Source: Draconibacterium halophilum | Lineage (GTDB): Bacteria > Bacteroidota > Bacteroidia > Bacteroidales > Prolixibacteraceae | Assembly (NCBI RefSeq): GCF_010448835.1 | Contig: NZ_CP048409.1 | Span: forward strand, 1,806,001 to 1,870,000 | DNA: 64,000 nucleotides | Reading direction: 5' to 3' | Part shown: positions 41,163-50,452 of the stretch, in pieces | Position numbering within the stretch: position 1 is the stretch's first letter | How the letters are laid out: every line of letters starts with the position of its first letter | The notes under the pieces: generated by a model | The model's database searches: none | What the model was told of the DNA's origin: nothing | The model's input: the letters and a program-made list of their open reading frames with translations, nothing else | Translations under genes and position numbers: made by a program

Positions 41163-43676
41163 AACCACTTTTTTGCCAATACCCATTGTGAAATCCTTTC
41201 CGCTAACCACAATTTGATCTTCGGTATCGTTGAAGGAGATATTATCGAAAACCATTTCTTTTGCCGGAGCTTCTGTTTCTATTGGAAGTTTAAATTGTTG
41301 CTTTGCCAGTTCATGACCGGCTTTTGCCCAGTTTTTATCTTCCTTTAGCTGAATACTAATGCGTAGCCAATACTCTGCATTAGCTTTTGTGCTGAAATCT
41401 TTAAAAGGAATTTCGACCACGGTGCTGGCTTCCGGATTCAGGCTCAGTCCATGCAAAATGCCTGACTGAATTTGTGTAGCATCTTCACTTAAAGTCCAGC
41501 TTACCTTGTATTCGTTGAGGTTCGCAAAACTAAAACGACTGAGCATACGTACCAATCCTTTTTCAAGATCAACGGCAGTAATTTTAACCGGTTGCATTAC
41601 ATATTTAGCTTCCCATGTTTGTGGTTTTGGTGTGCGGTCGGAAGCAATTACTCCGTTTATACAGAAATTATTGTCGTTGGGTTTGTCGCCAAAATCACCA
41701 CCGTATGCATAAAATTCCTTTCCGTTTTCATCGGTTGTTAAAATTCCCTGATCGATCCAGTCCCAGATAAAACCACCGATTAGGTTCGGGTAACTGTGCA
41801 TCAAATCCCAGTATTCCTGGAAATTACCCAGCGAGTTGCCCATTGCATGTGCATATTCGCACTCAACAATAGGGCGACTGATATACGGGCTGTTTGCCAG
41901 GGCTTCCAAATCCTCCAAATTAGCGTACATCCGGCTAATCACATCAACATAATAAGGATCGGTTGGATTGGCTGTGCGTCCTTTACTTCGGAATTCTTCT
42001 GAGCCGTAAGCTGTGTAATCCGGGTGCTCCGGTTGTCCCTGCGCTCCTTCATAATGGATAAAACGCGTGGGATCAAAATCTCTTACCCAGCCCGCTGCAG
42101 CTGCATGATTTGGCCCGGTTCCCGATTCGTTACCAAGCGACCAGCCAATAATCGATGGGTGGTTTTTATCGCGCTCAACCATTCGAACCACACGGTCCTG
42201 AAAAGCCATGTGCCATTCCGACTGGTTGGTGAGGTAGCCCATTAAACCGTGTGTTTCAATATTGGCTTCGTCGAGTACATAAACGCCATACTTGTCGCAC
42301 ATATCGTAGAAATACGAATCGTTAGGGTAGTGGCTGGTACGAACAGCGTTAAAATTAAAACGTTTCATTAGCAATACATCATTCTCCATATCCTCCCGGG
42401 TAACCGATTTTCCACGTTTGTGATCGTGGTCGTGACGATTTACACCATATAATTTAATGGATTTACCATTTACATAAAGCTGTCCGTTTTTTGTTTCTGT
42501 TTTGCGGAAACCAATTTTTGCTGAACGTGCTTCAACAGCATTTCCTTCAGCATCTTTTAAGGTGAGAACAACAGTATATAATGTTGGTTTTTCAGCAGAC
42601 CACAATTCGGGGCTGGTTATTTTTTCTTCCAGCAAACCGAAATATACATTGTCGCGCTGCGGATATCCTTCGTAAATAATAGCGTTTACATCTTTGGTAA
42701 TTGGCTCCTCTAAAAGCTTGTTGTTTTGAGGACAATACAATTCAGCCTCCAGTGTCCAGTCTTTTGTGTCAACTTCGGCTCCGCGCGTAATTGTTGGTCG
42801 TATTTGAAGCAGTGCATCCTGGTAATTCGCATCCAGTCGCGTGCGCACGAAAAAATCTTCAATTGCCACTTTGGGTTGAGCCATTACCATTACCTCGCGG
42901 TGAATTCCGCTCATACGCCAGTGATCCTGATCTTCGAGATAACTGCCATCGCACCAACGAAAAACCTGAACGGCAACTTTGTTCTCACCGGTTTTCACAA
43001 ATTCGGTAATATCGAATTCTGCAGGCAGACGACTACCTTGACTGTAACCCACTTTTTGCTCGTTTACATAAACAAACATTGCAGAACTAATGCCGCCAAA
43101 GTGTAAAATAATTTTTTTGTCGTTCCAATCTTTAGGAATTGTAAACGTGCGAACATATGATCCAACAGGATTTTCACGAGTAATGACAGGTGGCGTAGGT
43201 ACATTTTTTGAAGCTACGTCGGCATAAAAACGGCGGTATAGTTCTTGTCTTGAAAGCCCTTCCGGTACATCGTAGTTTTCTTGATACCAGGCAATCGGAT
43301 CTTTCTGTGCCTCGGCCGGCAGTTGTGGACGAAAAGGATAGCCGGCATTTACATAAATTGGTGTGCCATAGCCTTCCATTTCCCAGTTCGACGGAACTTC
43401 AATATCATCCCAACCGGAAACGTCTTGTTTATAAAAATCCAGTGGACGATCCTCTGATCTTTCTACAAAGTTGAATTTCCAGGTTCCGTTCAACGAAATC
43501 ATTCGCGATATTTCGCGATCACCACTAAGGGCATCGTTGGCTGATTTGTAGGAATAGGAAGTAGCTCTTCCGGGAAGTTTGTTTTTTGCAATATAGCTTG
43601 CATCTTCCCATATATTGTTTTGGGCAAACAGGGTAGTGGCACACATGGTAAGCACCAGAATGATCAGTTTTTTCAT
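41160..43676 (-). CDS. lacZ: GH2 beta-galactosidase, 5' part (frameshifted)
   Basis: An exported glycoside hydrolase family 2 enzyme: signal peptide (1-19), sugar-binding domain (about 55-275), immunoglobulin-like domain (about 280-390), TIM barrel (about 395-690) and part of domain 4. The acid/base E517 is in WSLGNESGTG and the nucleophile E607 in CEYAHAMGNS, both intact. The frame ends prematurely at residue 838, in GIGKK, where family members continue S/K-G-L-I-E. Together with the next frame the total is about 1105 residues, normal for Bacteroidota LacZ. One missing A in a homopolymer explains the break. Function depends on whether it is real, a sequencing error, or bypassed by slippage. 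Confidence 0.92.
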   Translation of the reverse strand: MKKLIILVLTMCATTLFAQNNIWEDASYIAKNKLPGRATSYSYKSANDALSGDREISRMISLNGTWKFNFVERSEDRPLDFYKQDVSGWDDIEVPSNWEMEGYGTPIYVNAGYPFRPQLPAEAQKDPIAWYQENYDVPEGLSRQELYRRFYADVASKNVPTPPVITRENPVGSYVRTFTIPKDWNDKKIILHFGGISSAMFVYVNEQKVGYSQGSRLPAEFDITEFVKTGENKVAVQVFRWCDGSYLEDQDHWRMSGIHREVMVMAQPKVAIEDFFVRTRLDANYQDALLQIRPTITRGAEVDTKDWTLEAELYCPQNNKLLEEPITKDVNAIIYEGYPQRDNVYFGLLEEKITSPELWSAEKPTLYTVVLTLKDAEGNAVEARSAKIGFRKTETKNGQLYVNGKSIKLYGVNRHDHDHKRGKSVTREDMENDVLLMKRFNFNAVRTSHYPNDSYFYDMCDKYGVYVLDEANIETHGLMGYLTNQSEWHMAFQDRVVRMVERDKNHPSIIGWSLGNESGTGPNHAAAAGWVRDFDPTRFIHYEGAQGQPEHPDYTAYGSEEFRSKGRTANPTDPYYVDVISRMYANLEDLEALANSPYISRPIVECEYAHAMGNSLGNFQEYWDLMHSYPNLIGGFIWDWIDQGILTTDENGKEFYAYGGDFGDKPNDNNFCINGVIASDRTPKPQTWEAKYVMQPVKITAVDLEKGLVRMLSRFSFANLNEYKVSWTLSEDATQIQSGILHGLSLNPEASTVVEIPFKDFSTKANAEYWLRISIQLKEDKNWAKAGHELAKQQFKLPIETEAPAKEMVFDNISFNDTEDQIVVSGKDFTMGIGKKVV

Positions 43677-43776
43677 TTTAATTGGTTTAATTCATTATCA
43701 CTACTCAGGACGATAAAAAACAATGGTACACCTATAAATATTATCTATACGGGAGTTTATTCTTCGAATTTTAGGT

Positions 43777-44838
43777 TTATTCATAAATGCGTCGCTCGTT
43801 CAACGCATCACGATATTTTTTTGCGTTCCGATTGTGCTGACTTAATGTTCGTGCAAAACTATGGTAACCCGAAAAATCTTCCCGGGCACACATATACAGG
43901 TATTTGTGGTCTTCGTAATTTAGAACAGCATCAATTGATGTGATTTCAGGAAAGCAAATTGGCCCTGGTGGTAAACCCGCATATTTGTAGGTATTGTAGG
44001 GCGAATCTATCTCGAGGTGCTTGTTCAAAACCCGTTTAATGGAGTAGTCGCCAACGGCATATTTTACGGTTGGGTCGGCTTGCAAAAGAATATTTTTGTT
44101 GAGACGGTTTATGTAAAGCCCAGCTACGGTTTTTAGCTCGTCGGGTTTTATGGTCTCCGACTGCACAATAGATGCCAGGGTAACTACCTGCTGTGGTGTC
44201 AAGCCCATTTTTGCTGCCTGTTTTGTGCGTGTATCGTTCCAAAAACGGTCGTATTCTGTTTTCATGCGTTCGGCAAACTCTTCGGCTGTTGTTGTCCAAT
44301 ACATTTCATAAGTGTTAGGAATAAACATGGCGCGGAAGTTTTCTTCGGTAAATCCCCAATCTTTAATCTGTTGCTCATCCGAAAACAATTTTAAAATTGA
44401 GGTTGAATCAGCTTTTATGTAGTTGCTCACTTTGCCTGCCAGTTCTTCTTTAAAACGAACATTATTGAACGTAATATTCACTGGAGCTTGTGCACCACTG
44501 CGCAGCATATTTACCAATTGGTTGGTGTTCATTCCTTGTTTTAATTCGTATCGACCCGGACGCATGTAATCGGCATACTTTTTCTTTTTTGCCACCCATT
44601 TAAAGGCTTTCATATTTATTAAAACCTGGTCGGCCTCCAGTTTTTCGCTAATACTTTTCAAATCATCCTCTCCCGTAACAAGTATTACATAATCAACTTT
44701 TACATTCTCTTCAAATACATAACGGTAGAGCTGGTAACCACGCGCTCCGGCAAAAATAAAGGCAATGGCAAAAAATATAATAATGTATTTCCCAACGCGT
44801 GGGAAAGTCATGGCACGGCTTTTCTGATCAATCGTCAT
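43777..44838 (-). CDS. mltG: Endolytic murein transglycosylase MltG
   Basis: A 353-residue inner-membrane protein with one N-terminal helix (about 18-38) and a periplasmic YceG/MltG domain that cuts nascent glycan strands. The LysM-like part has DLKSISEKLEADQVLINMKAF; the catalytic part has LASIVQSETIKPDEL with the conserved Glu, INRLNKNILLQADPTVKYAVG, and SPYNTYKYAGLPPGPICFP. All are near their family positions. No pyrimidine or tmk neighbour is present, unlike enterobacteria. Confidence 0.95.
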   Translation of the reverse strand: MTIDQKSRAMTFPRVGKYIIIFFAIAFIFAGARGYQLYRYVFEENVKVDYVILVTGEDDLKSISEKLEADQVLINMKAFKWVAKKKKYADYMRPGRYELKQGMNTNQLVNMLRSGAQAPVNITFNNVRFKEELAGKVSNYIKADSTSILKLFSDEQQIKDWGFTEENFRAMFIPNTYEMYWTTTAEEFAERMKTEYDRFWNDTRTKQAAKMGLTPQQVVTLASIVQSETIKPDELKTVAGLYINRLNKNILLQADPTVKYAVGDYSIKRVLNKHLEIDSPYNTYKYAGLPPGPICFPEITSIDAVLNYEDHKYLYMCAREDFSGYHSFARTLSQHNRNAKKYRDALNERRIYE

Positions 44839-45165
44839 AGTTCAAATTTCGAATTCCAGTCCAAAGATAAAATTCTTTCGATTTTTTTACCACAAAGTAC
44901 ACAAAGAAGGCACCGAGTTGCACCAAGAAAAGGATAGAATTAGACTTCTTATTTTTGAATTTCCTTTCAGTTTATCACAAAATGGCAAATGTTATGTCTT
45001 AGTTTTCGCCGTCTCATTGTCTCACCGTCTGTCTTATTTGATTTTCCTAACATTCCCTTAACCCAAGTTCTAAATAATGGCTGTAGAAAATTATTTTATA
45101 CGCTGTCAGCCGAAATTCACTAATTTTGTGCGTGTTTTGAAAATTGATTTAAAAACTGAAAAATT
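44839..45165. other. Intergenic region upstream of fprA
   Basis: Divergent spacer between mltG and fprA. TAATTTTG at 45121-45128 is a likely -7 box for fprA, 38 bases before the ATG; no clear -33 is seen. The left half carries near-repetitive, purine-rich words (ACAAAG repeats, GTCTCAC/GTCTCAT) of the kind scattered through Bacteroidota intergenic DNA. No gene is visible. Confidence 0.5.
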
Positions 45166-46374
45166 ATGCTACAAGTAAATCTTGCAGAAGATATTTATTA
45201 TTTGGGATTTAACGACCGCCGTACTCACTTGTTCGAGAACATCTGGCCAATCCCGCTTGGGGTTTCATATAACAGTTATTTGATTGTTGATGAAAAGATC
45301 GCCCTGGTTGACACCGTTGAGCGTGCGTTTATCGACGATTACCTTGATGCTATTGAAGAGATTATTGGCGATCGTGAGGTGGATTACCTTATTATTAACC
45401 ATATGGAACCCGACCATTCGGGAGCCTTAAAAGCTATCGTTCACCGCTACCCAAATATTACGCTTGTAGGAAATAAAAAAACTTTTGGTTTTGTGGAGGC
45501 CTATTACATGAAACCGGAAAATATACACATGGTGCACGACGACCATGTACTCGACCTGGGAAAACACAAGCTGCAATTTCAGATGATACCGATGGTGCAC
45601 TGGCCCGAAACGATGGTAACTTACGAAGAAACCAACAAAATCCTTTTCTCGGGCGATGCTTTTGGTAGCTACGGAACTATGGACGGTGGTATTTTCGACG
45701 ATGAGATTAACCTTGATTTCTATGAAGTGGAAGTGATGCGTTATTTCACCAACATTGTTGGGAAATATTGTCCGCACACGCAGCGTGCCATTAAAAAACT
45801 GGCCGGAATAGATATTAAAATGATTGCGGCAACACACGGCCCAATCTGGCGTAGTCATCTCGATTGGATTTTAAAACGCTACAACAAGTGGAGTTCATAC
45901 GATTTGGATCGCGGGGTGGTTATCGTTTACGGATCAATGTACGGAAACACCAAAAAAATGGCAGAAACGATTGCCCGTCAGATTGCAGTTCGTGGTATCA
46001 AGAACATTCGTGTTTACGATGCTTCAAAAACACACTCGTCGTATATCATCAACGATATTTTTAAATACAAGGGATTTATCGTGGGAAGCGCGGCGTATAA
46101 CAATGCGATGTTCCCGAACGTGGAAACACTGCTTACAACCATCGAACACATGGCGCCAAAAGACCACTTGCTTGGTATTTTTGGTAACTACTCGTGGAAC
46201 GGTGGCGGTGTAAAAAACCTGAAAACATTTGCCGAAAAAATTAAGTGGGATATGGTTTACGAACCTATTGAGGAAAAAGGTAATATGAAAGTTCAAACAC
46301 AGGAAGAACTGATAAAACTAGCCGATGCAATGGCGGATAAACTCCTGGAGATGCCTGTTCCTGAAAAAATTTAA
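45166..46374 (+). CDS. fprA: FprA-type flavodiiron protein (NO/O2 reductase)
   Basis: A soluble 402-residue enzyme. The metallo-beta-lactamase-like domain (about 1-250) holds the di-iron ligands H79, E81, D83 (HMEPDHSG), H145, D164 and H224, all at the family positions. A flavodoxin domain (about 255-400) starts with the FMN loop VYGSMYGNTKKM. Flavodiiron proteins reduce NO to N2O and/or O2 to water with electrons from rubredoxin. The likely donor is the flavin reductase-rubredoxin fusion encoded at 1908. It is monocistronic with its own terminator. Confidence 0.96.
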   Translation: MLQVNLAEDIYYLGFNDRRTHLFENIWPIPLGVSYNSYLIVDEKIALVDTVERAFIDDYLDAIEEIIGDREVDYLIINHMEPDHSGALKAIVHRYPNITLVGNKKTFGFVEAYYMKPENIHMVHDDHVLDLGKHKLQFQMIPMVHWPETMVTYEETNKILFSGDAFGSYGTMDGGIFDDEINLDFYEVEVMRYFTNIVGKYCPHTQRAIKKLAGIDIKMIAATHGPIWRSHLDWILKRYNKWSSYDLDRGVVIVYGSMYGNTKKMAETIARQIAVRGIKNIRVYDASKTHSSYIINDIFKYKGFIVGSAAYNNAMFPNVETLLTTIEHMAPKDHLLGIFGNYSWNGGGVKNLKTFAEKIKWDMVYEPIEEKGNMKVQTQEELIKLADAMADKLLEMPVPEKI

Positions 46375-46395
46375 GATAACTTTACAAGATCGTTC

Positions 46396-46421
46396 AAAAG
46401 CTACTCATCGGAGTAGCTTTT
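46396..46421 (+). terminator. Terminator of fprA
   Basis: AAAAGCTACTC-ATCG-GAGTAGCTTTT, an eleven-pair stem followed by ACTTTTTTA, 22 bases after the stop. Confidence 0.92.
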
Positions 46422-46527
46422 ACTTTTTTATCAGGATTACACAGAAGATAAACTAGATATTATTTTCATACGTAATTATTCCTATCAGGGGAAAAATAGT
46501 TCATCTTCGCACAAAGTTGAATAAGAT

Positions 46528-47160
46528 ATGGCTACAGAGATTACAATTATACGACATGGAGAAACCATTTGGAATGCACAACGGCGGATACAGGGGCAGC
46601 GTAACAGCAAGCTTTCTGAGAATGGGATTTTACAGGCCGAACTTGTAGCAAAAGCATTGGATAAACGACAATTCGATATACTTATTAGCAGCGACCTTGA
46701 AAGAGCCGTTGAAACAGCAAGAATAATAAATACACAACTGGTGTTACCTCATGAATATAATGTGAAATTGCGCGAACGTTCATTCGGTGTTGTGGAAGGA
46801 TTGAATTTTGAAGAGATGAAACATCAATATCCCGATGAATTCCGGCGCTATAAAGAACGTGATCCTGAATTCGCTTTTCCCGGCGGTGAAAGTATTCAGC
46901 AACTGTTTAATCGGGTTACAGTTGAAATAGAAGATATCGCCCGTAAATTTGATCAGCAGAAAGTGCTGATTGTTTCACACGGGTTGGTACTTGAAATGAT
47001 GATGTATAAAACCTTTTCTATCAACCTGACTGATCCACGCACTTTTTCAATTAATAATTCTTCAATCAGTTCATTTTACATTGATGGCGCTAATTGGTTC
47101 TTAAAAGAATGGGGTGTAATTGAACACCTGGTTTCGCGCAATGTATTAAATGAACTTTAG
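46528..47160 (+). CDS. Histidine phosphatase (phosphoglycerate mutase-like)
   Basis: A 210-residue enzyme with the RHGE motif at 9-12 (IIRHGETIWN, phosphorylated H10), the second Arg in SSDLERAVETARI, Glu in LRERSFGVVEG and the second catalytic His in LIVSHGLVLEM. It belongs to the GpmB/CobC/broad-specificity branch. Substrates could be phosphosugars, phosphoglycerate or alpha-ribazole phosphate; no cobalamin genes are nearby, so CobC is not implied. Confidence 0.92.
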   Translation: MATEITIIRHGETIWNAQRRIQGQRNSKLSENGILQAELVAKALDKRQFDILISSDLERAVETARIINTQLVLPHEYNVKLRERSFGVVEGLNFEEMKHQYPDEFRRYKERDPEFAFPGGESIQQLFNRVTVEIEDIARKFDQQKVLIVSHGLVLEMMMYKTFSINLTDPRTFSINNSSISSFYIDGANWFLKEWGVIEHLVSRNVLNEL

Positions 47161-47206
47161 TATTCCTCAATAACTTTTGGTACGGAAATTAATACAACCA
47201 AACTAT

Positions 47207-48418
47207 CTACTCTATCTCCCCAGCTTTTCTTAGCGATAGCCGTGAAGAAACAGGACCAATAAGTTCGTGGATTAAAGCGGCACCGATTACAACGCCCATA
47301 ATCATAGAGCCGGTTTCTTCAAATACAGGATCTTTGGCAAGCAGCAGTGCCAGACCAATTACAATCCCGCCTTGTGGGATAAGACCTCCCGCGGTGTATT
47401 TTTTCACTTTAGGGCTGGTTTTAAAAAGTACAGAACCGCTGAAAATCCCCGTAAACTTACCAATCGCACGAGCCAGAATATATATAACAATCAACACATA
47501 ACTGCCGCTTATGTAAGCTAACTGCAAATGCAGACCGGATAATGTAAAAAACACTACAAAAATCAGCTCATCGGTATAGCGCTCAATAAGTTTAAATACT
47601 TTACCCGAGAGGGGATTAAAATTGGCCACCACTGCTCCCAGTGCAATGGTAGATAGTAACGATTCAAAGTCAAAATAGTCTGAAATTCCATAACTCATTA
47701 ATATCGACCCCAATGTTAGAACGATTAATGTGCCCTCGGCTTGTTTGCTAAATATTTTAGTGATGAACTGAAATACAAATCCAATTATTGAACCAATAAG
47801 TATTGCTCCACCAACATCAATGCCCAATTCCAGTATTGTTTTACTTATTTCAATATCGTTGTTGCCCATAAAGAAAGCTGCAAACGCGGTAACCATTGTG
47901 TAGATGATAATGCCTACGATATCGTCGAAAGCAGCAATTTCGAGCATGGCTGAGCTTACCTCGCCTTTGGCTTTGTATTCGTGAATTACGGCCAGCGTTG
48001 CCGACGGATCGGTGGGAGCGGCCAACGATGCCAGTACCAGACTGACAGCCAGTATTACGTGCGTTGATTGAAAAATAGTTATAAAAAAACTGAGGCTCAG
48101 AAACATGAATAAGAATACCAGAATAAAGGCAAATAATGATTCAAATAGGGTAAGAAACAGTATTGCTTTTCCGGTAGCACGTAGTTTTTTAGCCGACAGT
48201 GAACCACCTATTGAAAAGGTGATAAACGATAAGGAAGCAGAAAGCAGGGGGTCGGTGTGTTCTACAAATTCCTTCGACATAATCCCTGACAAATCAGGAT
48301 TCAGCAGAATGCCTGCCAGAATGTATCCTGATATTTTGGGAAGCTTTATTTTCTCGGCTAATTCTCCCAGTAGATATCCACTAAAAATTAAGAGACCAAT
48401 GCTTAAAATTACATTCAT
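47207..48418 (-). CDS. CPA2 family cation:proton antiporter
   Basis: A 403-residue membrane protein of about 12 helices. It opens with LPKISGYILAGILLNPDL, the RGxxLP-like conserved start of CPA2 proteins, and holds the ion-binding Asp region in APTDPSATLAVI and AFDDIVGIIIYTMV. It has no C-terminal TrkA or NAD-binding domain, unlike KefB/C. It probably exchanges Na+ or K+ for H+; which ion cannot be told. Confidence 0.9.
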   Translation of the reverse strand: MNVILSIGLLIFSGYLLGELAEKIKLPKISGYILAGILLNPDLSGIMSKEFVEHTDPLLSASLSFITFSIGGSLSAKKLRATGKAILFLTLFESLFAFILVFLFMFLSLSFFITIFQSTHVILAVSLVLASLAAPTDPSATLAVIHEYKAKGEVSSAMLEIAAFDDIVGIIIYTMVTAFAAFFMGNNDIEISKTILELGIDVGGAILIGSIIGFVFQFITKIFSKQAEGTLIVLTLGSILMSYGISDYFDFESLLSTIALGAVVANFNPLSGKVFKLIERYTDELIFVVFFTLSGLHLQLAYISGSYVLIVIYILARAIGKFTGIFSGSVLFKTSPKVKKYTAGGLIPQGGIVIGLALLLAKDPVFEETGSMIMGVVIGAALIHELIGPVSSRLSLRKAGEIE

Positions 48419-48500
48419 ACGAAGTTGTTTTTTTGTGGTCTTTTAACGGGCCAATTATAGAATAACCATTCATCTCGCCGATGGTTTTTTGATTTCTGCC

Positions 48501-49037
48501 TTATTCAACTAATAATATTGCAATCCGATTCATCTCGCCCGGATTGTTATCCACCACGTTTATTTCCATACCCACTTTTTGTACGGTTTGATAAACATCC
48601 ACTGCAAAACTCTCCGGACTTGGTCGGGCATTTCTCTTGTCGTGGCAATCGAGGCGGTTGCCCGAGCAGTCGTTACACAGGGTACAACATGTTTGGTTGA
48701 GCAGAAAAACTTTTGGGTGCCCCATTAGAAATACAGCACGTTCAACGCTCAGTAGTTTGCTGGTCATTTCTCTTGACCAGTCGGAAGGGTAGTCGTTTTT
48801 ATCAGCCAGTTTGTTCAGTTTTATAACCACTGCACTTTTGTATTCTTTAAAGAAGCGCTCGCACTCGCTAACCGACGGTGTATTTGGCGGGCATGACCCC
48901 AGGCCGTAATCGCTGCAGCCGAAATAGCATTTTACTCGCACCCACTGTGCTACTACAATTTCTTTCGGATCGATCCATTTGTAATCGGTAAGTTCCTGCT
49001 TTTGGAGTAGCTCTTCAATTTGGTTTTTGTTAGTCAT
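48501..49037 (-). CDS. DUF2284 putative metal-binding protein
   Basis: A 178-residue cysteine-rich protein. Cysteines cluster in KCYFGCSDYGLGSCPPNTPS (about 54-73) and in NQTCCTLCNDCSGNRLDCHD (about 114-133), the pattern of DUF2284, a family presumed to bind metal or an iron-sulfur cluster. No enzyme activity is known for it. The ATG start begins a short helical lead-in. Confidence 0.85.
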   Translation of the reverse strand: MTNKNQIEELLQKQELTDYKWIDPKEIVVAQWVRVKCYFGCSDYGLGSCPPNTPSVSECERFFKEYKSAVVIKLNKLADKNDYPSDWSREMTSKLLSVERAVFLMGHPKVFLLNQTCCTLCNDCSGNRLDCHDKRNARPSPESFAVDVYQTVQKVGMEINVVDNNPGEMNRIAILLVE

Positions 49038-49093
49038 TTTTTGGTTTTATTTGGCAATTGTATTTAACACCTGCCGACTTTAATGGCATCATA

Positions 49094-49459
49094 TTATTCG
49101 TCTCGTAAAATATTTTCCATTTTTCTGCCTTTCGCCAATTCGTCTACTAACTTATCCAGATACCTAACTTGTTTTGTCAGAACGTTTTCAATCTCCTCAA
49201 TCCTATATCCACAAATCACACCTTTTATCAATCCGGCATTTGGATTTAAATTTGCTTTCTCAAAGAAGGTTTCAAATGTTACCTTTTCATCAATCAATTT
49301 TTGCAGCTTATTTTCATTAAAACCGGTTAGCCACTCTATTACTTGATGCAGTTCCTCTTTCGTTCGTCCTTTGCGTTCAACCTTTGTTACATAGTGTGGA
49401 TATACTGCTGCAAATGTCATTTCTGCTATTCGCTTATTATGTTCCGATGTTGTTTTCAT
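49094..49459 (-). CDS. DUF2200 family protein
   Basis: A 121-residue soluble protein: TFAAVYPHYVTKVERKGRTK, then VIEWLTGFNENKLQKLID and PNAGLIKGVICGYRIEEIEN identify the DUF2200 family (unknown function). The open frame continues upstream to another ATG at 49537, but the ATG at 49459 (MKTTSEHNKRIAEM) begins the conserved domain and is preferred. Confidence 0.85.
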   Translation of the reverse strand: MKTTSEHNKRIAEMTFAAVYPHYVTKVERKGRTKEELHQVIEWLTGFNENKLQKLIDEKVTFETFFEKANLNPNAGLIKGVICGYRIEEIENVLTKQVRYLDKLVDELAKGRKMENILRDE

Positions 49460-49546
49460 CTGCGTGAAATCTTTTAGTTTCTGATGTTTATTTGCAGAAG
49501 GGAAATTGCTTTCCCCGAATTTTTGAGAACGATTCAAATAATAGTT

Positions 49547-50356
49547 CTATCCCAAAGCTACATCCAGCAACATCATGGTGGCAAAACCCAACATAGCGCC
49601 AATGGTCGATAAATCGGTTTCGTTTCCTCTTTGCGATTCGGGAATCAGTTCTTCAACCACTACAAAAATCATGGCACCAGCAGCAAACGACAGGGCGTAA
49701 GGCAACAGCGGCTCAATTGTTAGAACCAGGTAAGCACCCAATACTCCGGCTATTGGTTCAACAATTCCCGATAGTTGTCCGTAGTTAAATGACTTAAATC
49801 GCGACAGCCCCTCGCGGCGCAACGGAATTGAAACAGCTGCTCCCTCGGGGAAGTTTTGTAGTCCGATTCCCATTGCCAGAGCAACCGCTCCGGTTAAAAT
49901 GCCCATATCGGGGTTATTGGCCAACGCGCCAAAAGCAACGCCTACAGCTAGCCCTTCAGGGATATTGTGCAGCGTAATAGCCAGTACCAAAAGTATGCTT
50001 CGTTGCCACGTTGTTGGAATCCCCTCGGCTTTATCGATAGACAATCCCATGTGCAGGTGAGGCAGGATTTTATCGATTAATAACAGAAAAGCTCCACCCG
50101 CTAAGAATCCGATAACCGCGGGTTTCCACGGAAGTTCACCTTGTGCTTCTGCCATTTCTATGGCCGGTTTCAAGAGCGACCAAAAGCTGGCTGCAATCAT
50201 CACGCCGGCAGCAAAACCAAGCATCGAATTCAATACTTTTTTGTTTATCGATTTGAAAAAGAATACCATTGAAGCTCCGGCTGCCGTCAACAGCCAAGTG
50301 AATATGGTAGCTCCCAGAGCCAGTAATACCGGATTATATTCTAATAATTTCTCCAT
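49547..50356 (-). CDS. ZIP family metal transporter
   Basis: A 269-residue inner-membrane transporter of about eight helices that imports divalent metals such as zinc. The binding-site helix has LAITLHNIPEGLAVGVAFG (His and Glu ligands) and the next has GIGLQNFPEGAAVSIPL with the second set. A loop with KILPHLHMGLS is His-rich. It resembles the E. coli ZupT/GufA subgroup. ATG at 50356 is chosen over the ATG at 50389 because the helix begins soon after it. Confidence 0.92.
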   Translation of the reverse strand: MEKLLEYNPVLLALGATIFTWLLTAAGASMVFFFKSINKKVLNSMLGFAAGVMIAASFWSLLKPAIEMAEAQGELPWKPAVIGFLAGGAFLLLIDKILPHLHMGLSIDKAEGIPTTWQRSILLVLAITLHNIPEGLAVGVAFGALANNPDMGILTGAVALAMGIGLQNFPEGAAVSIPLRREGLSRFKSFNYGQLSGIVEPIAGVLGAYLVLTIEPLLPYALSFAAGAMIFVVVEELIPESQRGNETDLSTIGAMLGFATMMLLDVALG

Positions 50357-50452
50357 GAATTTGATTTTTGTTTTTGACGAATAAAGCACAACAAATTAAA
50401 CAAAATTATTGTTCGGTGTTCTTTGGAATGTGATTAATATTTGGTGAAATAA

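Noticed and set aside
40360..41163. Reading the 3' frame as a separate beta-galactosidase small-subunit gene
   Set aside because: Two-subunit LacL/LacM enzymes exist, but here the second frame starts only at a TTG inside the stop of the first and continues its conserved sequence without a gap, so a frameshift is the simpler explanation.
41160..41180. Programmed -1 ribosomal frameshift
   Set aside because: The A run is a poor in-phase slippery site (it parses as AAA AAA G) and I see no downstream pseudoknot. Slippage cannot be excluded, but a simple indel is likelier.
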